Assembly (NCBI RefSeq): GCF_013385635.1
Contig: NZ_JACAPR010000013.1
Coordinates: 298,894-362,893 of the forward strand
DNA: 64,000 nt
Source of the DNA: Pseudomonas gingeri
Lineage (GTDB): Bacteria > Pseudomonadota > Gammaproteobacteria > Pseudomonadales > Pseudomonadaceae
Direction of reading: 5' to 3'
The translations under genes were made by a program, and so were the position numbers. Below are positions 33,996-42,947 of the stretch, one piece after another. Every line of letters starts with the position of its first letter. Within the stretch, counting starts at the first letter, position 1. The notes under the pieces are model-generated. The model made no database searches. It was not told the origin of the DNA and saw only the letters and a program-made list of their open reading frames with translations.

Positions 33996-35186
33996 TCAGA
34001 GCGCCTCTAGCGCAGCCTGAAAGCATTCCACCGGCGCCAGGGCCACGCCGATGCCAATCCAGCCCGTCATACCGTCGCGGTGGGCGATGCCGGTATGAAT
34101 CCGGACCGGTTCCCCCGCCGCGACCACCGCGCGAGCATCCAGCCCTGCGCCCACGCCCTCAGGACCGGCGAGCGCCGGGGCTAGCAGTGGGTGCTGGCCG
34201 ACAAACAGCTGGCGCATGCGTCGCCCGCAGTCCCGGGCCTGTACCCAGTCCTGGCCCATCAAGCGAGCCAGTTCGGGGGCGGCATGGGCGATGGTACCGC
34301 CCAGTCCGTAGGCTTCGACGATGGCGCTGTCGCCCAGGTCGGGCTGGCCGTCGCGGGGCCGGTGCGGTGGAAAAAAATACCCCTGCGGCTCGCTGGCTGC
34401 ATGGGTGAACCAGCGCTGCCCTGCCCCGGCGATGCGCACGCCACAGTGCACGCCATTTCGCGCGATCGCCGTGATGATCGACGAACCTGCGATGCCGCTG
34501 GCCCGGTCCAGGGCCAGCTTGGCCGCAGCCATGGCATAGTTCAGAAAGTGCTGCGGGTTGCCCAGCAGCCATTGTCGGCTTTCGGCTTCGAGGCCCGGCA
34601 ACTGAGCCGCGAAGGCGTACATCGCGCCGACATTGCGTTGATGGGTGTCATCCCCCAATACGATGCCCTGGGCAATCAGGGGCAACAGCGATAACCCTGC
34701 GGCGGGCAGCGCCTTGATGATACTCGGACCGATGACCCGATCCAGGTAATCGAGTTGCTCAGCGATCAAGCCATCGTAGCAACCAAAGCGCAACGCCCGA
34801 CGTCCGGATTCGGCGAGGGTGGCATGCACCACTTCGTTGCCCGCGCGGTTCTCGATGCACATCAGCAACTGGCCGGGGCGCACCACGCCTGCCATGGGCG
34901 AAACGGTGCCGAGATCGTGATTGGCATGCAAGGTGATTTCGCCGTCGAGAATCAGCCGCCTGGCGCTATCGACGTCACCCGCCCAGCCCTCGTGCACGGT
35001 CGCACCGGCCAGGGCGTTGAGCACCACCGCCGGAATCTCCCCGGCATGAGCAAACGGCGGGCCGGCATGCCCCAGGTGGCCGGTTTCGAGACCCAGGGCC
35101 GAGGATGCCGGTTCAGACCCGACCAGCACCGGCTCGGTGGCGAGAATACGTTGCACGGCCAATGCATTGGCGTGAGCTTCAGACAT
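33996..35186 (-). CDS. DUF1116 protein (AllG/YlbE family)
   Basis: A 396-residue protein. ATG 35186 overlaps the ABC ATPase stop by 8 nt; the open frame continues upstream only as a shadow of that gene. Features such as EGWAGDVDSARRLILDGEI and the C-terminal DGMTGWIGIGVA match my memory of DUF1116, the family of YlbE/AllG, a subunit with FdrA/AllF and DUF2877/AllH of oxamate carbamoyltransferase in purine-ureide breakdown. No partner subunits are in the window. Here it is tied to an amino-acid transporter and RidA. A carbamoyl-transfer or related role is inference. Confidence 0.75.
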   Translation of the reverse strand: MSEAHANALAVQRILATEPVLVGSEPASSALGLETGHLGHAGPPFAHAGEIPAVVLNALAGATVHEGWAGDVDSARRLILDGEITLHANHDLGTVSPMAGVVRPGQLLMCIENRAGNEVVHATLAESGRRALRFGCYDGLIAEQLDYLDRVIGPSIIKALPAAGLSLLPLIAQGIVLGDDTHQRNVGAMYAFAAQLPGLEAESRQWLLGNPQHFLNYAMAAAKLALDRASGIAGSSIITAIARNGVHCGVRIAGAGQRWFTHAASEPQGYFFPPHRPRDGQPDLGDSAIVEAYGLGGTIAHAAPELARLMGQDWVQARDCGRRMRQLFVGQHPLLAPALAGPEGVGAGLDARAVVAAGEPVRIHTGIAHRDGMTGWIGIGVALAPVECFQAALEAL

Positions 35187-35979
35187 GTTGGGCGAGCGCC
35201 TCCGGGCGATGCTGATGGGACAGAAACTCCTGCGCCCGACGGGTTTGCGGCGCACTGAAAAACGCTGTAGGGGTAGCGGTCTCGACAATCCGTCCATGGT
35301 CCATGAACACGATACGATCGGCGCTGCGCCGGGCGAATTCCATTTCATGGGTGACCACGATCATGGTCATGCCCGCCTGGGCCAGGGACTGCATGATCGA
35401 CAGCACCTCGCTGACCCGCTCAGGGTCGAGGGCACTGGTGGGTTCATCGAACAACAGCAATTGCGGGCGACTGGCCAATGCACGGGCAATCCCTACCCGC
35501 TGTTTCTGCCCCCCAGACAGGGTGGCCGGGTAGACATCCGCCTTGTCGCTCAAGCCGACTTTGGCCAGCAACTCCAAGGCTTCGGCCTGTACCTCCAGCC
35601 TGGCTCGGCGTTGCACGTGCAGCGGCGCCTCCATGATGTTCTGCAGCACCGTCAAGTGCGGCCACAGGGCAAAATTCTGAAACACCATGCCGGTTCGGGT
35701 GCGGATACTGGCGATGTTGCGCTCCGACATTTTGCTGCCGTCTTCATTGAAGCCAATGCGCTGGCCGGCGACATGGATACTGCCGTTATCGGGCACTTCC
35801 AGCCAGTTCAGACAGCGCAGCAGGGTTGATTTTCCGGCACCGGAGGGACCGAGCAAACACAGGGTTTCGCCCACCGCCACTTGCAGGTCGATGCCCTGCA
35901 ACACCGGGCGCCCGGCGAAGCTTTTGTTCAACCCCGCCACCTGCAAGGCAACGGCAGTGGGGTTATTCGAGGAAGTCAT
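35179..35979 (-). CDS. Polar amino-acid ABC transporter ATPase
   Basis: A 266-residue ATPase (ATG 35979). Walker A GPSGAGKST, signature LSGGQKQRVGIARAL, Walker B LLLFDEPTSALDP and switch His in VVTHEMEFA are all intact. The closest type is GlnQ/HisP. The start overlaps the stop of the permease gene as ATGA. Confidence 0.95.
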   Translation of the reverse strand: MTSSNNPTAVALQVAGLNKSFAGRPVLQGIDLQVAVGETLCLLGPSGAGKSTLLRCLNWLEVPDNGSIHVAGQRIGFNEDGSKMSERNIASIRTRTGMVFQNFALWPHLTVLQNIMEAPLHVQRRARLEVQAEALELLAKVGLSDKADVYPATLSGGQKQRVGIARALASRPQLLLFDEPTSALDPERVSEVLSIMQSLAQAGMTMIVVTHEMEFARRSADRIVFMDHGRIVETATPTAFFSAPQTRRAQEFLSHQHRPEALAQHV

Positions 35980-36635
35980 TGATAGCGCTCCGCCTTGCGC
36001 CGCAACACCGACACACCCAGCTCGATGGCGACGCAAATCAGCCAGTAGAAAAACACCGCGGAGAACAACGCCGCGAAGGGAATGTAGTAGTTCGATTGCA
36101 GACTGTTGGCCGCCGAGGTCAACTCGGGCACGGCGATGATGGTCAGGAATGAGGTGTCCTTGACCACCTGGATCATCTGGTTGCCCAAGGCCGGCGCACT
36201 GCTGGTCCACAGGTTCGGCAGGATCAGCCGCCGTGCCAGCAGCACACCGCGAAACCCGAACGCCAACCCGGCCTCGATTTCTTCGCGGGGACGCGCCAAC
36301 CAGCCGGCCCGCAGGATCTCGGCGATATAAGCGCTGTGGTACAGCAACAACGCCAGCAACCCGGACTGGATATTGCTCAGGCGTAGCCCGAAGGATGGCA
36401 GGCCGTAGTAAACCAGGTACGCCAGCAACAGGAACGGCGTGCAGCGCATCAGCTCGATAAAGCCGCGCAACACCGACGCCAGCCAACGCTGGCGACTCAT
36501 CAGCAGCAAGGTCAGGCCACAGCCGACCAGCAGCGACGAAGCCCCTGCCACCAATGACAACACCACCGTCAGCCCGGCCCCTTCGAGCAGGTCGCCGAGG
36601 TGCTCCCAGACCACCGTAAACTCATGGGCGATCAT
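35976..36635 (-). CDS. Amino-acid ABC transporter permease
   Basis: A 219-residue HisM/GlnP-type permease with about five membrane helices. It includes the coupling motif EAA-like stretch EIEAGLAFGFRGVLLARRLI, in which the G that contacts the ATPase is visible. It overlaps the preceding permease gene by 4 nt. Confidence 0.93.
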   Translation of the reverse strand: MIAHEFTVVWEHLGDLLEGAGLTVVLSLVAGASSLLVGCGLTLLLMSRQRWLASVLRGFIELMRCTPFLLLAYLVYYGLPSFGLRLSNIQSGLLALLLYHSAYIAEILRAGWLARPREEIEAGLAFGFRGVLLARRLILPNLWTSSAPALGNQMIQVVKDTSFLTIIAVPELTSAANSLQSNYYIPFAALFSAVFFYWLICVAIELGVSVLRRKAERYQ

Positions 36636-37285
36636 GCGAAGCGCGCCTTGTAGTGACGTTCAAGATAACGCTGCGCCGCCACCACCAGCCAGATGATCAC
36701 CATGTACAGCAGCAGCGCCGCAATCAACGGGGGCAACGGCCGGTAGGTATTGGCACCGATGCGTACGGCGGTGCGGGTCAGTTCGACAATACCGATCACC
36801 GCCACCGCGGGGCTGTTCTTGATCAGGATCGTCATCTCATTCACCAGCAACGGCAGCACCTGACGCCCGACCTGCGGCAGCACGATACGCCGAAGACGCA
36901 ATACCGCGCCCATGCCGCCGGCCTTGGCGGCATCGAGTTGATCGCGGGGAAATTGCGCAAAACCGCCGCGCCAGATTTCGCAGTTGAACGCCGAAGTGTT
37001 GAGGGTCATGGCCAGGACTGCCGCCGCCGGTGCCGAGATGTCATACCCCAGCGCCGGGGTGATGAAGAACACGGCCAGCGCCAGGGTCAATAACGGGGTG
37101 GCGCGCAGCACGCTGATATACGCCGCCAGCAGCGGGCCCAGCAATGGCCATTGCTGGCGCCGCAACAGCGCCAGCCCCAGGCCGACCCCCTGGCCCAGGA
37201 CGATCGATACCGCCGTCAGGCCCAGGGTCACCAACGCCCCCATCAACAGGGGGCCTGGTTCCAGGCCCCATTGAGCGAAGTTCAT
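36632..37285 (-). CDS. Amino-acid ABC transporter permease
   Basis: A 217-residue second HisQ/HisM-type permease. The EAA-like loop reads DQLDAAKAGGMGAVLRLRRI. Together with the adjacent permease it forms the heterodimeric channel. It follows the binding-protein gene by 10 nt. Confidence 0.93.
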   Translation of the reverse strand: MNFAQWGLEPGPLLMGALVTLGLTAVSIVLGQGVGLGLALLRRQQWPLLGPLLAAYISVLRATPLLTLALAVFFITPALGYDISAPAAAVLAMTLNTSAFNCEIWRGGFAQFPRDQLDAAKAGGMGAVLRLRRIVLPQVGRQVLPLLVNEMTILIKNSPAVAVIGIVELTRTAVRIGANTYRPLPPLIAALLLYMVIIWLVVAAQRYLERHYKARFA

Positions 37286-37295
37286 GTGGACTCAA

Positions 37296-38156
37296 TCAGT
37301 ATTCGGAGACGAAATGCGCTGGCGGCTCAGGGAATACCGTGCCGAACCACTTCTGCTGGAGTTGCGCGATATCGCCGTTCTTGCGTTCCTGGGCCAGGAA
37401 GTTGTTGAGGTAATCAAGCACGCTCTGGTTACCCTTGGCCACGCCCCAGGCCACGTAGGTCTTGCTCGACACCGCCTGACCCAGTTCGAACACACCGGGT
37501 TTCTCCTTGAGCAAGGCATTCAGGCCGACGATATTGTTGACCACGTAATCGGTACGGCCCAACGCGAGGTCCTGGTACGCCTCTGGGTACGAGGTGTACT
37601 GCACGATCTTGCCCAGTTTACCGCCGCTGGCCGCCAGCAATTTCTCCAGCTCCGGCAAGCGCTGATACATTGCACTGCCCGCCTGGATGCCCAAGGTCAG
37701 GCCATTGAGATCGGCGACGCTCTTGATCCGGTCATCGCCCTGGCGCTTGAGGTAAAACACCGTGGCTTCGGCAATCGGCGTGGTGAAATCCAGCGACTGC
37801 TGGCGTTCACGGGTGATCAGCAAACCGGTGATGGCGGCGTCATACTTGCCACTGACCACACCCGCCAGCAGCCCGGTGAACGGCATGATTTGCTGGTGTA
37901 CGTCCAAGGGTCCCGCAGCCTTGAGCTTTTGCACCAGTTCGTTATCGAAGCCGGTGGGCTTGCCGTTGTCCACAAACTCGAAGGGACGGAATTCATCTTC
38001 CGTGGCCACCGACAGGTAGCCGCGTTGTTTGACCTCGTCCAGCGTCGCCGCCTGCGTCAGGAAAGGAGTCAGAAGAGTGGTGAGCGCCAAAGCCATGCGC
38101 AAGGAACGTCCATGACCAGGCTTGCGTACTGTCGGTGCAAAGCGAAACGCTGTCAT
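37296..38156 (-). CDS. Amino-acid ABC transporter periplasmic binding protein
   Basis: A 286-residue family-3 solute-binding protein. The first about 36 residues form a signal peptide with a basic N-region and hydrophobic core (MALALTTLLTPFLTQAA). The mature start has YLSVATEDEFRPFEF and FDNELVQKLKAAG typical of polar amino-acid binders. It is the first gene of the SBP-permease-permease-ATPase-DUF1116-RidA operon. Ligand unknown; the context suggests an unusual amino acid or amide. Confidence 0.93.
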   Translation of the reverse strand: MTAFRFAPTVRKPGHGRSLRMALALTTLLTPFLTQAATLDEVKQRGYLSVATEDEFRPFEFVDNGKPTGFDNELVQKLKAAGPLDVHQQIMPFTGLLAGVVSGKYDAAITGLLITRERQQSLDFTTPIAEATVFYLKRQGDDRIKSVADLNGLTLGIQAGSAMYQRLPELEKLLAASGGKLGKIVQYTSYPEAYQDLALGRTDYVVNNIVGLNALLKEKPGVFELGQAVSSKTYVAWGVAKGNQSVLDYLNNFLAQERKNGDIAQLQQKWFGTVFPEPPAHFVSEY

Positions 38157-38232
38157 GAGGGATCGACCTGTGGAGGATGCTGCGATGTTGGGGAATGGCA
38201 GCGAGCGTAGCGGCGTTTTGTAAGTCCGGAAA

Positions 38233-38258
38233 AGAATATTGAAATCTATTGATATTCT
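38233..38258. promoter_or_regulatory. AT-rich palindrome upstream of the ABC transporter operon
   Basis: AGAATATTGAAAT and CTATTGATATTCT form an imperfect 26-bp dyad 75 bp before the binding-protein start. Its seven outer base pairs are perfect. It is a plausible operator; no regulator gene is adjacent. Confidence 0.4.
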
Positions 38259-38307
38259 AAAAACACATATTCAAGTCGAGCGAGGGATCGCGGCGGACGC
38301 GCCATGA

Positions 38308-38344
38308 GCACCAACGGGAAGCCTCGCTTCCCGTTGGTGCTTTT
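38308..38344. terminator. Strong intrinsic terminator
   Basis: A perfect 15-bp stem, GCACCAACGGGAAGC (38308-38322) with GCTTCCCGTTGGTGC (38326-38340), loop CTC, followed by TTTT. On the minus strand it would stop transcription coming from 38442 and insulate the ABC operon promoter. Confidence 0.85.
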
Positions 38345-38441
38345 ACGGTTCACATCACTCGCGGCATGATGATGCTTGAGGCCGGCGCCAATCCGATACC
38401 CGCGGGATCCGCGCTCTTGCAAGTGACCCTCGGCGCACCGT

Positions 38442-39062
38442 TCAACCTTGCCGCCAGACGTTGTCCATCCCCAGGCTCAACGCCACTTCATAGACGTTGA
38501 CCGGGAAGATCACTTCGAAACTCTGATTGACGTCTGTGGCATCCAGGACAGTTCCGGCGTGCACACCTGTCCCGGCGGCAACCCAGTAGCGCGGTGTCGA
38601 CGGCGGCGTGAAGACAGAGGTCAGATTCGGGCCGGCTTGCGTGACGAAGGTCCCGGCGCCGCTCATGCTGATACCGACGGAAAATACCTCGTTGGGCACC
38701 GTCTGGTCGGTACTGATGACCAGTGAGCCGGCAGGGTTGCCCGTGAGTGCCGCCTCAAATCTGGGCGTATTGTTGCTGCAACTGAACTTGATGGTGTTGT
38801 TTTCCAGCAGCCCGCCCGGAACGCATTCGGAGGCCGAGAACGTCACCCCCGGCATGACCACCCCGACCTCATCCCATATGAAACCGTAGTCCGTGTTCCA
38901 GTTGAAAGTGATCTGCGCACCTGGCGCTATGCTGTAGGGGCTGGCGAGCCAGGCCAGGGGAAAAACATTATCGATCCCTGCGTTGGGCTGCACCTGGTAA
39001 ACATAAAAGGTCCATGCCCTGCTGGAGTTATTTTTCAGGCTCAAGCTGTACGACCTTGCCAT
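38442..39062 (-). CDS. Unknown protein, possibly RhiA-like
   Basis: A 206-residue beta-rich protein, MARSYSLSLKNNSSRAWTF at its start, without a signal peptide. The opening recalls the rhizosphere-expressed protein RhiA and similar small secreted or surface proteins (LSLKNNSSRAWTFYVYQ). The body has Gly/Asn/Thr-rich strands and two cysteines (SECVPGG, KFSCSNN). An upstream open frame to 39173 is less likely. The similarity is from memory and is a suggestion only. Confidence 0.55.
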   Translation of the reverse strand: MARSYSLSLKNNSSRAWTFYVYQVQPNAGIDNVFPLAWLASPYSIAPGAQITFNWNTDYGFIWDEVGVVMPGVTFSASECVPGGLLENNTIKFSCSNNTPRFEAALTGNPAGSLVISTDQTVPNEVFSVGISMSGAGTFVTQAGPNLTSVFTPPSTPRYWVAAGTGVHAGTVLDATDVNQSFEVIFPVNVYEVALSLGMDNVWRQG

Positions 39063-39317
39063 GTCTGTCGCTCTCCAATTGCGCAAATAAGGGTGTGCTC
39101 CCAGGTAAGGAAAGGCTCCGTCCGTTAACGCCACCAGCCGACAGAATCCTGTGCTCCGGGAACTTGCGAACACTAGTCGGTATTTGAGGACATTGCACTG
39201 ACAAGCCGTGCCAGGTTTCAGGTCTGAAGCGCATTCGGCCCCGTGAGCAAGGCGATAGCGGTTTGATTTAGCATGGGCTACCGACCCGACTCATCGAGCC
39301 GGTAGCCCCTCCCCGCG
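39063..39317. other. Intergenic, no gene seen
   Basis: About 255 bp between the RhiA-like gene and the copper-binding protein gene. It should hold the promoter of the 38442-39062 gene. Inverted GAGCCGG/CCGGCTC-type words near 39240-39310 might terminate transcription, but no clear stem plus T-run is visible. Confidence 0.4.
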
Positions 39318-39671
39318 TTACTTCATTTTTTCAATGGACTCGATCTTTGCCACAGTGCCCGAGAGACCGAAGCTGAAGGTGACAGGGTCGTCTTTGCGAA
39401 GTCCCACCAGTTGCGCCGGTGTCGCAGAAAACGCCATGGTCATGGCCGGCCATTGGATGGACGCGATGGCGCCGTGGGCAATGGTCACCGTATGCTTTTC
39501 GGCATCTATCGCCTTGATCACACCTTCTGCCTTGGCCACGGCCACCTGATTGGGCGCCCGGTTCCTGGTCATGGTTTGCATCGACTCTCCGCCCATATTC
39601 ATCTCTTCCGCATAGGCATTCAAAGAGAGCACAGCCATGGCGGTTACAACGGTAATCAGAGTACGTTTCAT
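39318..39671 (-). CDS. cusF: CusF-type periplasmic copper-binding protein
   Basis: A 117-residue exported protein: signal peptide (ITVVTAMAVLSLNAYAEE) then a small OB-fold domain with WPAMTMAF, the Trp-Met-Met Cu(I)/Ag(I) site of CusF. Met-rich N-terminus (MNMGGESMQTM). CusF hands copper to a CusCBA efflux pump; no pump genes are present in the window. The gene at 39801 lies upstream in the same direction. Confidence 0.85.
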   Translation of the reverse strand: MKRTLITVVTAMAVLSLNAYAEEMNMGGESMQTMTRNRAPNQVAVAKAEGVIKAIDAEKHTVTIAHGAIASIQWPAMTMAFSATPAQLVGLRKDDPVTFSFGLSGTVAKIESIEKMK

Positions 39672-39800
39672 CGGTTTTTCCTTCAAAACAGGTAGGTTCG
39701 GCAATTTGTTGTTCCTGTGTTCTTCCATTGCGCGAGCCAAAAGACAGGCGCAACAGTCCTCTTGCGCAGACGCGACATGAGGCTCAATGAGGGACAGGAA

Positions 39801-40145
39801 TCAAACCCGTGGCGGGCGCCACACCCCGGACGGGGTCTGCAGGGGCAGCAAATCGCTGGAGAAGGAAATGACGGCAGGGAGGGATAAGCTGATCGGCGGC
39901 TTGATCACCGAGACTTGCAGCATGCTTGCGCTCTTGCACTCCTGGCCGGGCTTGCACAACTTGCCGTGCTCGGTGGCGCCGTTCTTCGCCTCCTGACAGC
40001 AGTCCGGGCCCATGCCATCCATCGTCGTCTTGCCCGTCATCTCCATCGGGCACGGTTCTGCCGATACGCGAACGCCCGCCATCCCGCTGAGGGGAAGCGC
40101 CAGGCTGATCACGAGCAGGAGACAAAACCGCAGATAACGCTTCAT
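39801..40145 (-). CDS. Small exported Cys/Met-rich protein, metal-resistance associated
   Basis: A 114-residue protein with a clear signal peptide (RFCLLLVISLALPLSGMAG), then CPMEMTG, PDCCQEA and LCKPGQECK, giving a cysteine-methionine-rich segment suited to metal binding. In Pseudomonas such proteins commonly precede CzcCBA or CusCBA efflux operons. The pump itself is missing here. A second frame over the same DNA (39784-40185) is a shadow. Confidence 0.65.
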   Translation of the reverse strand: MKRYLRFCLLLVISLALPLSGMAGVRVSAEPCPMEMTGKTTMDGMGPDCCQEAKNGATEHGKLCKPGQECKSASMLQVSVIKPPISLSLPAVISFSSDLLPLQTPSGVWRPPRV

Positions 40146-40317
40146 GGAGTGCCGGGCAATCTCGCAAAAGGCTGTTCAACGTCATGGGCAGACATCACCC
40201 ACACCCCATCAAGAGTGTTGAGTGAAGGCCATATCGCCAAACCTGCATTAAGCCAGTGTTATCAGTCCGATTTTTTCACGATGCTGCGCGACTTCCACCC
40301 TGCCCTGCGCCTGGAGT

Positions 40318-41229
40318 CTAAGGCAGATGCAGCCTGGCATGGGCGGTGAGCCTGTCGAGAAAGCGGCTTACCGTGCTCTTCTGCTCAACCCCTTGGCGGG
40401 TGATGCAGTGAAAGGCCGAGCGATAAGCCAGGCGCTGCGGCATGATCGATCGCAGCCGGCCTCGCTCGACCCAGCTCGCTGCGTAGTGCGTGGGCAAGTA
40501 ACCGATGTAGGTATCGGAAAAAATCAGCAGTGCGATGGCCTCCATCGAAAAAGCGCTGACCGCGCTGGCGAACCGGAGCTCGCACGGTCGTTTGTTCTCG
40601 GCGACATAGCCTCGGTCGACATAATCCGCCGCGCTCAGCTCTTCGTACGTCAGATCCTGATCGGGCCGCTGGAAAAACGGATGGCCGCGGCCGCAATACA
40701 GGTGCTGTTCCTCTTCAAACAACGCCTGGTAGTGAAGCCCCGACAATCGGTGGTGAAAGGCACCGACAGCCACCTGGATGCGCTCTTCGAGGACCGCCTG
40801 TTCAAGCTCGTCGGGCCGCATGACCTGCAAATCGATATGAACGCCGGGATGCCCCGCACGCAACTGGGCAATGGCCGCCGGTACCGGACTGTGTTCGAGG
40901 GTGATCAGGCTGTCGACCGTGCCGATGCGCAACAACTCCCGATGGCGCCCGCTGAGCACTGCCGTGCGCTGGCGGAAATGGCCGATATTGGCGAACAGTT
41001 CCTGCGCTGCCGCGTAGGTTTCTTCACCTTCTTCGGTCAACTGGAAACCGCTTTTCCCGCGTTTGCACAACGAGTAGCCAAGCCTGACCTCAAGGTCGCG
41101 AACAAGCACGCTGAGACGCGACAGACTGGTGTTCAACGGGACCTGCGCCGCCGTAAAACCACCGGCATCGACGATCGCGCAGAAAATCCGCAGCATGCGC
41201 AGATCCACATCCGTCAGGTTCACCAGCAT
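40318..41229 (-). CDS. LysR-family regulator of the guanidino-acid operon
   Basis: A 303-residue LysR protein. ATG 41229 gives LVNLTDVDLRMLRIFCAIVD, with helix-turn-helix GGFTAAQVPLNTSLSRLSVL. It lies 36 nt beyond the SDR gene, in the same direction, so it may be co-transcribed with the operon it controls, like gpuR with gpuPA in P. aeruginosa. The regulatory link is inference. Confidence 0.88.
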   Translation of the reverse strand: MLVNLTDVDLRMLRIFCAIVDAGGFTAAQVPLNTSLSRLSVLVRDLEVRLGYSLCKRGKSGFQLTEEGEETYAAAQELFANIGHFRQRTAVLSGRHRELLRIGTVDSLITLEHSPVPAAIAQLRAGHPGVHIDLQVMRPDELEQAVLEERIQVAVGAFHHRLSGLHYQALFEEEQHLYCGRGHPFFQRPDQDLTYEELSAADYVDRGYVAENKRPCELRFASAVSAFSMEAIALLIFSDTYIGYLPTHYAASWVERGRLRSIMPQRLAYRSAFHCITRQGVEQKSTVSRFLDRLTAHARLHLP

Positions 41230-41265
41230 GCCGCCCTCTCCTCGTGTTTTTGCGTACGAGCACAA

Positions 41266-41994
41266 TCAGCCGTTCATTACACCGCCGCCATTGACCCCCA
41301 GAATCTGCCCGGTCATGAAACTGGCCTGCGCCGAGGCAAGGAAGATCACCGCGGCGGCGATTTCTTGCGCCGTACCCAGCCGCAGCATCGGGTAACGTAA
41401 CGCTTCCTCGCGAATATAAGCCTCGCCCAGGCGTTCGACCATCGGTGTCAAGGTGCCGCCGGGGGCAACCCCGTTTACCCGTATACCATGGGCCGCCAAC
41501 TCTCGCGCCAACGATTTGGTCAGGGCAATGATTCCACCTTTCGCAGCCGAGTAATGGCAGAGATTGGCGCACCCGAGTTGCCCGAGATCGGAGGCGATAT
41601 TGACGATAGCGCCGCTGCCCTGGCGGGTCATCAGGGCCGCCGCCGGTTTGCAGAACAGGAACGCCCCATACAGATGCACGCGGATCATCCGGTCCCAGGC
41701 CTCGAAGCTGAGCTCGCTCAGCGGCGCTTCCTGCAAGAACCCCGCGTTGTTGACCAGCACATCCAGGCGTTGCAGACCGGAAAATGCACGCTCCGCCGTT
41801 GCCGGATCCGACACATCGCCCAGGGCAAGACGCACCTCCACCCCTCGCGCCTTCAGCTCATCGGCCAGGGCCAGCAGCGCCGGGCTTTCCTGCAGGTCGT
41901 TAAGCACGGCAAGACTGCCCTGTTCACCGAGCGCAAGCGCGACCGCGCGGCCGATGCCTTGTGCAGCACCGGTTACCAGATAGGTTTTCATCAA
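41266..41994 (-). CDS. Short-chain dehydrogenase/reductase
   Basis: A 242-residue classical SDR: VTGAAQGIGRAVALALG (cofactor), NNAGF, catalytic Ser region ASDLGQLGCANLC and YSAAKGG (YxxxK), with MTGQILGVNGGGV near the end. It oxidises or reduces a hydroxyl/carbonyl. It lies 20 nt after the epimerase-like gene. Confidence 0.92.
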   Translation of the reverse strand: MMKTYLVTGAAQGIGRAVALALGEQGSLAVLNDLQESPALLALADELKARGVEVRLALGDVSDPATAERAFSGLQRLDVLVNNAGFLQEAPLSELSFEAWDRMIRVHLYGAFLFCKPAAALMTRQGSGAIVNIASDLGQLGCANLCHYSAAKGGIIALTKSLARELAAHGIRVNGVAPGGTLTPMVERLGEAYIREEALRYPMLRLGTAQEIAAAVIFLASAQASFMTGQILGVNGGGVMNG

Positions 41995-42014
41995 TCACCT
42001 CGGCTTTCAGGCCA

Positions 42015-42938
42015 TTAGTAGGGATGCTGTTCCAGCCACTGCGCATACATGGCAATGCCTTCCTCCAGGGAGAACCGGGGGCGGTAGCCCAGTTGCCCGC
42101 CCGCCGCCGAAATATCGAAGCGCGCATTGTCATCGAGCACGCTCAAGCTACCGGGACCGATACTGAGCTGGGCCTGGGGGTAGACCTTGCGAATCCGTGC
42201 CGCGACGGCCCGGTAACTGTCCTGCTCGCCGGCCGTCACATTGAACACCCGTTGCTGCAAGCGCTCTTCCTGAACATTGGCCGCCAGGACACAGGCGTGG
42301 GCGACGTCCACCACGTGCACGTACTGAAAGCGGTAATCGCCACCTTCCTCCTCATGCCACGGCTCGTTGTCGATCGCGCTTCTGAGCATGCTCTTGAGGT
42401 AGCACTGCATGAACTGCCCGGGACCGTAGATCCAGCCCGGACGCAGCGACACCACGCTGACCTGATACAGGTCGCTGTAGACCTGGCCGAGCTTTTCGGT
42501 GAACACCTTGGTACAGCCATACGGCGTGGTCGGCTCAAGGGGCGCGCGCTCGTCGATCACGTCCATTTCCCGATTGGGTCCGTAGGCACATTCGGAACTG
42601 AGATTGACCACCCGGGCAATACCGCTGAGCCGGGCGCATTCGAAGACATGGGTGGTGCCCAGGGCATTGGTCAGCACCGTTTGCAGCGGAATGCGCCGCG
42701 AGTCCACCGGGTGCGAGATCGCCGCGGTATGAATGATCACGTCGACCGGGCGGCTGCGGCAGCTCTCCAGCAGACTCGCCAGGTCGGCCAGGTCACCTTG
42801 CACGTAGCGATATGCCGCGTGCTCGATGGCGCACACCAGGCTGCGGTCGTAGCCCACCACCTCGTCTCCCCGGGCCAGTAACTGACGCACCACTTCCTGA
42901 CCAAGAAACCCGTTGGCCCCGGTTACCAGTATGTTCAT
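42015..42938 (-). CDS. NAD-dependent epimerase/dehydratase family protein
   Basis: A 307-residue extended SDR. It has the VTGANGFLGQEVV cofactor motif and YGCTKVFTEKL as the YxxxK catalytic site; the sugar-epimerase-like fold also shows LRPGWIYGPGQFM. Outside nucleotide-sugar loci such proteins often act on small acids. The substrate here is unknown. It follows the PuuE-like gene by 9 nt in one operon. Confidence 0.9.
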   Translation of the reverse strand: MNILVTGANGFLGQEVVRQLLARGDEVVGYDRSLVCAIEHAAYRYVQGDLADLASLLESCRSRPVDVIIHTAAISHPVDSRRIPLQTVLTNALGTTHVFECARLSGIARVVNLSSECAYGPNREMDVIDERAPLEPTTPYGCTKVFTEKLGQVYSDLYQVSVVSLRPGWIYGPGQFMQCYLKSMLRSAIDNEPWHEEEGGDYRFQYVHVVDVAHACVLAANVQEERLQQRVFNVTAGEQDSYRAVAARIRKVYPQAQLSIGPGSLSVLDDNARFDISAAGGQLGYRPRFSLEEGIAMYAQWLEQHPY

Positions 42939-42947
42939 GATCCGTCC

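Noticed and set aside
40327..41400. A 357-codon plus-strand frame
   Set aside because: Antisense shadow of the LysR gene at 40318-41229, which has clear family motifs.
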